DNA from: an uncultured Actinomycetes bacterium
Lineage (GTDB): Bacteria; Actinomycetota; Actinomycetes; Mycobacteriales; Nakamurellaceae
Direction of reading: 5' to 3'
Length of the DNA: 64,000 bases
Assembly: GCA_937926105.1 (NCBI GenBank)
Contig: CALANS010000209.1
Location: 1 to 64,000, forward strand
Part shown: positions 59,541-64,000 of the stretch, piece after piece
Position numbering within the stretch: the first letter of the stretch is position 1
Layout of the letters: every line of letters starts with the position of its first letter
Position numbers and translations under genes: made by a program
The notes under the pieces: generated by a model
The model's database searches: none
What the model was told of the DNA's origin: nothing
The model's input: only the letters and a program-made list of their open reading frames with translations

Positions 59541-60122
59541 TCACGGTTCCACGAGCAGGCTTGGCGACAGTGTCACCGGGACGGGGCCGTCGAAGGTGAT
59601 TGCCTCGTGGCCGCGGGCTTGCGCGCGCAAGTGGTAGGCGCCATCGACCAGGTCGTACACCTCGATCGACGGCGGGGCGCCGCGCAGGCCGGGGTCAACG
59701 ATCCAGTACTGGCCGATGCCGCCCTCGGCGTAGCGGGAGAACTTGAGCAGCCGGTCGACCCGCGCCGTGGTCGGTGACAGGGCCTCGATGACCAGTTCCG
59801 GAGTGCCGGTGATTCGCTCTGCGGTGTAGGCGTCACGAGCGAGCACCAGGATGTCCGGCTGTAGCGAGGTGTGGCGGTCCGGTTGCCAGTCCAGCGGCGC
59901 GAAGAGTACGCGATGACTGGGCGGGCAGGCAGCCAGCAGCAACCCCACCAACTCCGAAAGGGCAACCTGGTGGCGGACTGCTGGTGACGGGCTCACCAGC
60001 AGCACCCCGTCGAGGATCTCGTAGCGCAGTCCGTTGTCCGGGAGGGTGTCGAGCATGTCGACGGTCCACTCGGTGTCGACGTGCTCGGGCCAGGTGCCGA
60101 CCGTCGCTGCCATGCTCGCCAT
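59541..60122 (-). CDS. Uma2-family restriction-endonuclease-fold protein, 193 aa
   Basis: PD-(D/E)XK nuclease-like Uma2 family: LPDNGLRYEILDGVLLVSPS at the N-terminus (catalytic Glu in YEILDG), HQVALSELVGLLLAACPPSH, the catalytic stretch SLQPDILVLARDAYTAERIT then GTPELVIEALSPTTARVDRL, and the lysine in RLLKFSRYAEGGIGQYWIVD. ATG 60122 has GGGAGG upstream. Widespread in actinobacteria and cyanobacteria, function not known. Adjacent to a VapC remnant. Confidence 0.88.
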   Translation of the reverse strand: MASMAATVGTWPEHVDTEWTVDMLDTLPDNGLRYEILDGVLLVSPSPAVRHQVALSELVGLLLAACPPSHRVLFAPLDWQPDRHTSLQPDILVLARDAYTAERITGTPELVIEALSPTTARVDRLLKFSRYAEGGIGQYWIVDPGLRGAPPSIEVYDLVDGAYHLRAQARGHEAITFDGPVPVTLSPSLLVEP

Positions 60123-60262
60123 GGTGCCCCTCCCTGTATCGCCACGGCAACCATGCTGACAGAACTGCGCAGGTGGCCCGGTGAGTTGTCCACATCCTGC
60201 AGGTCTGGCGGTCCGCCAGTCGGCACGAGCGGTGCTGTCCGGCGAGAAGGCCTCGGTCCTGC

Positions 60263-61741
60263 TCAGCAGCCGGCGAGGAACGGGTTGGCCCGTACGGCGG
60301 GATCCTTGCGGGGGTCGAGTTCCCACCCGATCACGTCGCTGGTCTCGGCCAGCCAGGCCAGCACGCGCTCCCGCATAGCTGTCACGGTGTTGGCGTGCTC
60401 GGTGCGGGCGGCGATGTTGATGGTCTCGTGCGGGTCGGCGCGGCGGTCGTAGAGTTCGTCGCTCTCGTACAGCCGGTAGACGTAGGTGAAATCGGTGGCG
60501 CGGCAGGCGATCGCGCGGCCGACGGAGTCGGGGTCCTCGTGTTGCTGCAGGACCTTGTTGCGGTAGAAGGGGTATCCGATCGGTTCGAGCAGGTTCCGCT
60601 CGTTCCGGCTGAAGCCGCCCTCGCTGAATGCCGCCTGGCGGTGCGCGGTGCTGGTGCCGGCCAGGATCGGGACCAGGCTGCGCCCGAAGTGGGTGTGTGA
60701 GGGGTCGATGTCGGCGAGTTCGAGCAGGGTGGGCAGCACGTCGACCAGTTCGACCATGGCGTCGCTGCGCGCGCCGGCGTGAAGGCCGGGTCCGGCGATC
60801 ATGAGTGGGTTGCGGGTCAGGCAGTCGTTCAGTCCGGAGGGGAACTTCTCCACCAGGCCGTAGTCGCCGAGGTACTCACCGTGGTCGGTGGTGACGACGG
60901 TGACGGTGTTGTCAGCGGCGCCGGCACGCTCGACTGCCTGCATGACGCGGCCGAAGTGGCTGTCGGTGCGCGAGACCATGCCGTAGTAGGTGGCGATGAT
61001 CTCGCGCCAGTCGTCGTCGGTGAGCCGGTCGGTGCCGTAGCGCTCGCGTAGCCCGCGCATGAAGCGTGGCTTGTCGGCCAGATCTGCGTCGACCGGCAGC
61101 GGCATCTGCGCCCGGTCGTGAAGTGAGAACCACGGTTCCTCGACCCGGAACGGGCAGTGCGGCGAGATCGGGGTGACGTACAGCAGCCACGGCTCGGGTG
61201 GCGCGTCGGCGAGCCAGCGTTCCACGGTCTGGATCTCCGCCTCGTCGGCATCCAACAGCGGGGCATCGGACTCGATGCGGCCGGAGTAGAAGGCGTCGTA
61301 GAACTTGTGCCCGGGCGGGTAGGGCATCGTGTGCTCGGGGGCCATGGCGGTGACGAGGTTGCCGTAGAAGTCGCAACTCTCGGCGGTGACGCCCGGTGCC
61401 AGGGCGTCACCGCGTTGCCCGGTCCATGCCACGGTGTATCCGGCCTGCCGGAACGTGCGCAGCAAGTTCGGCTCCCACGGCTTGAGCAGGTTCGTGAGGG
61501 TCCGGTGGCCTTGGGTGTGTGGATACCAGCCGGTCAGCAGCGACGCCCGGCTGGGGCTGCAGACGGTGTGCTGGCAGTGTGCGTCGGTGAAGAGCGTTGC
61601 GCGGGAGGCGAATTCATCGAAGTGTGGGGTCCTCGCCACCGGGTTGCCGAAGGCGCTGAGGGCATCGGCGCGAAGCTGGTCCGGCATGAAGATGACGATG
61701 TTCGGGCGCGACGACCTCGGGACTGTGGTGATCTCACTCAT
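60263..61741 (-). CDS. sulfatase, 492 aa
   Basis: Formylglycine-dependent type I sulfatase. The modified residue is Cys61 in HTVCSPSRASLLTG (CxPSR motif); metal ligands lie in NIVIFMPDQLRADAL and VTTDHGEYLGDYGLVEKFPS. Other conserved parts are GYTVAWTGQRGDAL and YVTPISPHCPF. No signal peptide is apparent, so it acts in the cytosol. It needs a formylglycine-generating enzyme encoded elsewhere. Its ATG overlaps the LacI stop (ATGA), so it is the second gene of a LacI-sulfatase operon. Confidence 0.92.
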   Translation of the reverse strand: MSEITTVPRSSRPNIVIFMPDQLRADALSAFGNPVARTPHFDEFASRATLFTDAHCQHTVCSPSRASLLTGWYPHTQGHRTLTNLLKPWEPNLLRTFRQAGYTVAWTGQRGDALAPGVTAESCDFYGNLVTAMAPEHTMPYPPGHKFYDAFYSGRIESDAPLLDADEAEIQTVERWLADAPPEPWLLYVTPISPHCPFRVEEPWFSLHDRAQMPLPVDADLADKPRFMRGLRERYGTDRLTDDDWREIIATYYGMVSRTDSHFGRVMQAVERAGAADNTVTVVTTDHGEYLGDYGLVEKFPSGLNDCLTRNPLMIAGPGLHAGARSDAMVELVDVLPTLLELADIDPSHTHFGRSLVPILAGTSTAHRQAAFSEGGFSRNERNLLEPIGYPFYRNKVLQQHEDPDSVGRAIACRATDFTYVYRLYESDELYDRRADPHETINIAARTEHANTVTAMRERVLAWLAETSDVIGWELDPRKDPAVRANPFLAGC

Positions 61742-62796
61742 GGGATGAGCACAGTGCGTCGCCGGCTCGGCCGGCTGGTCTCGCGGACCACCAGCTCGGG
61801 CTGGAACAGCACGTCCCGGTGCTGATGCTCGGTGTGGCCCGCAGTCTCGGCCAGCAACAGTTCCGCCGCGGCCCGGCCGAGCTGATACTGCGGCTGTCGG
61901 ATCGACGTCAACGGGGTGGCGAGCATGGAGGCGAACTCGACATCGTCGTAGCCGATCACCGCGACATCGTCGGGGATCCGAACCCCGCTGCGCCGCAAGC
62001 CGCGGATCACCCCCAGCGCCACCAGGTCGTTGACGCAGAACACCGCCGTCGGCGGGTTCTTGTCCGCGAGGATCGGACCGAGAGCGGCCTCCCCGCCGTC
62101 GGCGTTGAGCAGCGCGGTGGTGACTTCCACCAGTGTCTCGTCCGCGTTCAGCCCGGCACCCTCCAGCGCGGTTCGCATGCCCTCGGCCCGGTCGGCGCAG
62201 GCGTGAATCGAATGCGGCCCGTTGATGAACGCGATGCGCCGGTGGCCCTGGGTGAGCAGGTGGCGGGTCGCGAGCGCGCCCCCTGCGACGTCGTCGACGT
62301 GCACCGAGCACATTGAGGTGCTGGGCCGGGGCCGGTCCAACAACACCACGGGAGTACCGCGGCCGAACTCTTCCAGCTCGCGCAGGTCGTCCTCGGCGGG
62401 GGTGACGAGGATGGCCTGCACGCCCTGCTCGCGGAGCATCTTGAGATAGCGCTGCTCGCGGGCCGGGTCCTTGTCCGAGCTGCACACGATCAGCAGGCAG
62501 TCGTCCTGCGCGAGTCGGTCCTCCATCCCGCGTGCCAACTCGGTGTAGTACGGGTTCGCCAGATCGAGGAACACCGCGCCGACACACCGGTTCCCGCCGG
62601 CTCGCAGGTGCCGCGCCGACGCATTGGGCACGTACCCGAGTTCGCGGGCGATCGCCTCGACGCGCTCCCGGGTGGCGGTCGCAACCATTTCCGGTTTGTT
62701 CAGGACGTTGGACACTGTTGAGATCGACACACCGGCGGCACGCGCGACGTCGCGGATACCCGCTCGTGCGCCCGACTCGGATGACTCGGTTGCCAC
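61738..62796 (-). CDS. LacI-family transcriptional regulator, 352 aa
   Basis: The N-terminal HTH IRDVARAAGVSISTVSNVLN (about residues 14-33) with KPEMVATATRERVEAIAREL GYVPNASARHLR is typical. The periplasmic-binding-protein-like effector domain follows (GAVFLDLANPYYTELARGME, VAVIGYDDVEFASMLATPLT). It controls the downstream sulfatase and probably the divergent rhamnosidase gene, responding to a sugar. GTG start. Confidence 0.93.
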   Translation of the reverse strand: MATESSESGARAGIRDVARAAGVSISTVSNVLNKPEMVATATRERVEAIARELGYVPNASARHLRAGGNRCVGAVFLDLANPYYTELARGMEDRLAQDDCLLIVCSSDKDPAREQRYLKMLREQGVQAILVTPAEDDLRELEEFGRGTPVVLLDRPRPSTSMCSVHVDDVAGGALATRHLLTQGHRRIAFINGPHSIHACADRAEGMRTALEGAGLNADETLVEVTTALLNADGGEAALGPILADKNPPTAVFCVNDLVALGVIRGLRRSGVRIPDDVAVIGYDDVEFASMLATPLTSIRQPQYQLGRAAAELLLAETAGHTEHQHRDVLFQPELVVRETSRPSRRRTVLIP

Positions 62797-62904
62797 CCTG
62801 CCCTCCTATTCGATTGGCCGCCACAGTGCCGAAACATTGCCACCGGCGTAGTCCCGCCAGACTGGTTCCGGCCGCATCGGGTCGATTGCCTCGAGTCTTG
62901 CCTC

Positions 62905-62930
62905 AGACTAGTCTATAAAACGTTCCAACA
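62905..62930. promoter_or_regulatory. candidate LacI operator and promoter region
   Basis: Between the LacI and rhamnosidase genes lie AGACTAGTCT (62905-62914), a perfect palindrome, and TATAAAACGTTCCAA around AACGTT (62919-62924), which resembles LacI-type sites with a central CG. A role in divergent control is inference. Confidence 0.4.
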
Positions 62931-62956
62931 CCGCTTGCACCGCTCAAGGAGTTCGC

Positions 62957-64000
62957 GTGGCGCCCGTGCCCCCACCCGTCGACCTGCGCGTGGAGCACGA
63001 GCACGATCCGATCGGACTCGATGAGCCTCTGCCTCGGCTGTCCTGGCGACTCCCGGCGGGCACTCCGGAGCAGTCGGGCTACCAGGTGCAGGTGCAGGGC
63101 ATCGACGTCAGCTCGATCATGTGGGACACCGGTCGAGCTGCGTCCGCCGATTCAATCCAGGTCACTTACGGCGGGCCGGAATTGCGGGCCTTCGCGTCGT
63201 ACCGGTGGCGAGTGCGCTACTGGGCGGGCGCGGACGACGCAAGCGACTGGGCCACCGGAACCTGGTCGATGGGACCGATGGGTGAGTCGGACTGGGCCCC
63301 TGCGCACTGGGTCACTGCCGGCGACGCGACTCCCGAGGAACTGCGTCCGGCACCGCTTCTGCGTCGGGTCTTCGAGCGAGAAGGCTCGCAAGTTGCGTCG
63401 GCGACCCTATTCGTGTGTGGGCTCGGTTACGCAACGTGTCACGTCAACGGGCAACCCGTCACCGCAGATATCTTGCAGCCCGCGCCCACCAATTACGACA
63501 AGACCGCGCTCTACAACTCATACGACGTGACCAGCTTGGTACAGCAGGGGCGTAATTGCCTCGCCGTCGAACTCGGGCGTGGTCGTTTCGCTGATCTGAC
63601 CTGGAGTGTGTGGAACTGGCACCGCGCCCACTGGGTGGCGCAACCGCGGCTACGCGCATTCATTCGCATCGCCAACACCTCGGGCGAGGTCGAGACTGTC
63701 GGCACAGACGACAGATGGCTCTGGCACGCCGGTCCTACACGGGCGGACTCTCTGTTCCGAGGTGAGACCTATGATGCGCGCCAGGCCGTCGACGATTGGA
63801 CCAATCCTGCTTTCGACGACAGCGATTGGATCGCCGTCCACGCGACTGATGGCCCTGCCGGACGGCTGCGGTCCCAACGAGTCGAGCCCATACGCGTGAC
63901 GGAGACGGTGACGCCAGTGGCTGTCCGGCAGATCGGACCAGGAACCACGGTGTTCGACTTCGGCCGACAGATTGCCGGCCGATCCGTCGTCGACGGTAGC
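62957..64000 (+). CDS. alpha-L-rhamnosidase (GH78), N-terminal 348 codons, runs off window
   Basis: GTG 62957 has AAGGAG six to eleven bases upstream. The protein starts VAPVPPPVDLRVEHEHDPIG then LDEPLPRLSWRLPAGTPEQS, the opening of GH78 enzymes (LRVEHLxNPLGID.P.PRLSW). Then YRWRVRYWAGADDASDWATG, ARHW-like WAPAHWVT, ATLFVCGLGYATCHVNGQPV, a carbohydrate-binding jelly-roll part, FRGETYDARQ (conserved GETYDARRE), and TVFDFGRQIAGRSVVDG (conserved VFDFGQNIAG). The catalytic (alpha/alpha)6 barrel lies beyond the window. Cleaves terminal alpha-L-rhamnose. Confidence 0.9.
   Translation, partial: MAPVPPPVDLRVEHEHDPIGLDEPLPRLSWRLPAGTPEQSGYQVQVQGIDVSSIMWDTGRAASADSIQVTYGGPELRAFASYRWRVRYWAGADDASDWATGTWSMGPMGESDWAPAHWVTAGDATPEELRPAPLLRRVFEREGSQVASATLFVCGLGYATCHVNGQPVTADILQPAPTNYDKTALYNSYDVTSLVQQGRNCLAVELGRGRFADLTWSVWNWHRAHWVAQPRLRAFIRIANTSGEVETVGTDDRWLWHAGPTRADSLFRGETYDARQAVDDWTNPAFDDSDWIAVHATDGPAGRLRSQRVEPIRVTETVTPVAVRQIGPGTTVFDFGRQIAGRSVVDGS

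Noticed and set aside
1..64000. tRNA, rRNA and riboswitch genes
   Set aside because: I looked at the intergenic regions and found no cloverleaf, rRNA or known riboswitch core. Searches with tRNAscan and Infernal were not possible.

Overview
The window is high-GC DNA with GTG starts, ATGA/GTGA stop-start overlaps and several probable leaderless starts, as in Actinomycetota. The stretch from about 19.5 to 26.1 kb (sigR/sigH, zinc anti-sigma, a 24-aa ribosomal protein, biotinyl-domain protein, PdtaS-type kinase, whiB1, diacylglycerol-kinase-like, small membrane protein, acetyltransferase, histidine phosphatase) matches, from memory, the gene order Rv3223c-Rv3214 of Mycobacterium tuberculosis. 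Together with a fused mycobacterial-type kgd and an Rv0194-like fused ABC exporter, this points to Mycobacteriales or a close relative such as Nakamurella. I cannot name a genus.

Layout. (1) 1-13.5 kb is accessory. It holds hypothetical genes, a ClpC-N/UVR protein, a possible HEPN-like gene beside an FRG-domain gene, a broken MobF relaxase, a TetR-ABC exporter cassette, a DNA methyltransferase remnant, VapBC, a serine resolvase and a YefM/RelE pair. It reads as a decayed plasmid or conjugative element plus its maintenance modules. (2) 13.9-19.3 kb has a SRAP DNA-protein crosslink gene, a YbaK deacylase and an osmoprotectant ABC operon. (3) 19.5-26.1 kb is the conserved redox/WhiB1 neighbourhood. 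(4) 26.4-27.8 kb is a YtrA-type GntR/DUF1648 pair. (5) 27.9-34.7 kb is a histidine-utilisation cluster (IclR, hutH, hutU, M20 amidohydrolase, hutI) with no recognisable hutF or hutG.

(6) 34.8-47.9 kb holds a DsbA/FrnE-like protein, kgd, an acyl-CoA dehydrogenase, a fused ABC exporter, a TadE/G-like protein, a DUF4190 protein and an FAD oxidoreductase. (7) 47.9-56.9 kb is a nucleoside/base uptake and salvage locus: PucR regulator, BMP lipoprotein, small linked genes, ATPase, two permeases, a yeast-type cytosine deaminase and a nucleoside hydrolase. (8) 57.4-59.2 kb is etfBA. (9) 59.4-60.1 kb is a VapC remnant next to a Uma2 gene. (10) 60.3-64 kb is a sulfatase-LacI operon divergent from the start of an alpha-L-rhamnosidase gene that runs off the window, which suggests use of a sulfated, rhamnose-containing glycan.

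The most interesting points are the sigma-R promoter and dual start at sigR, the atypical hut pathway, the HEPN-like/FRG pair, an unannotated 53-aa ORF bridged by ATGA overlaps inside the nucleoside operon, and several perfect palindromes that are probable operators or terminators. All assignments are from reading the sequence; no database search was run.
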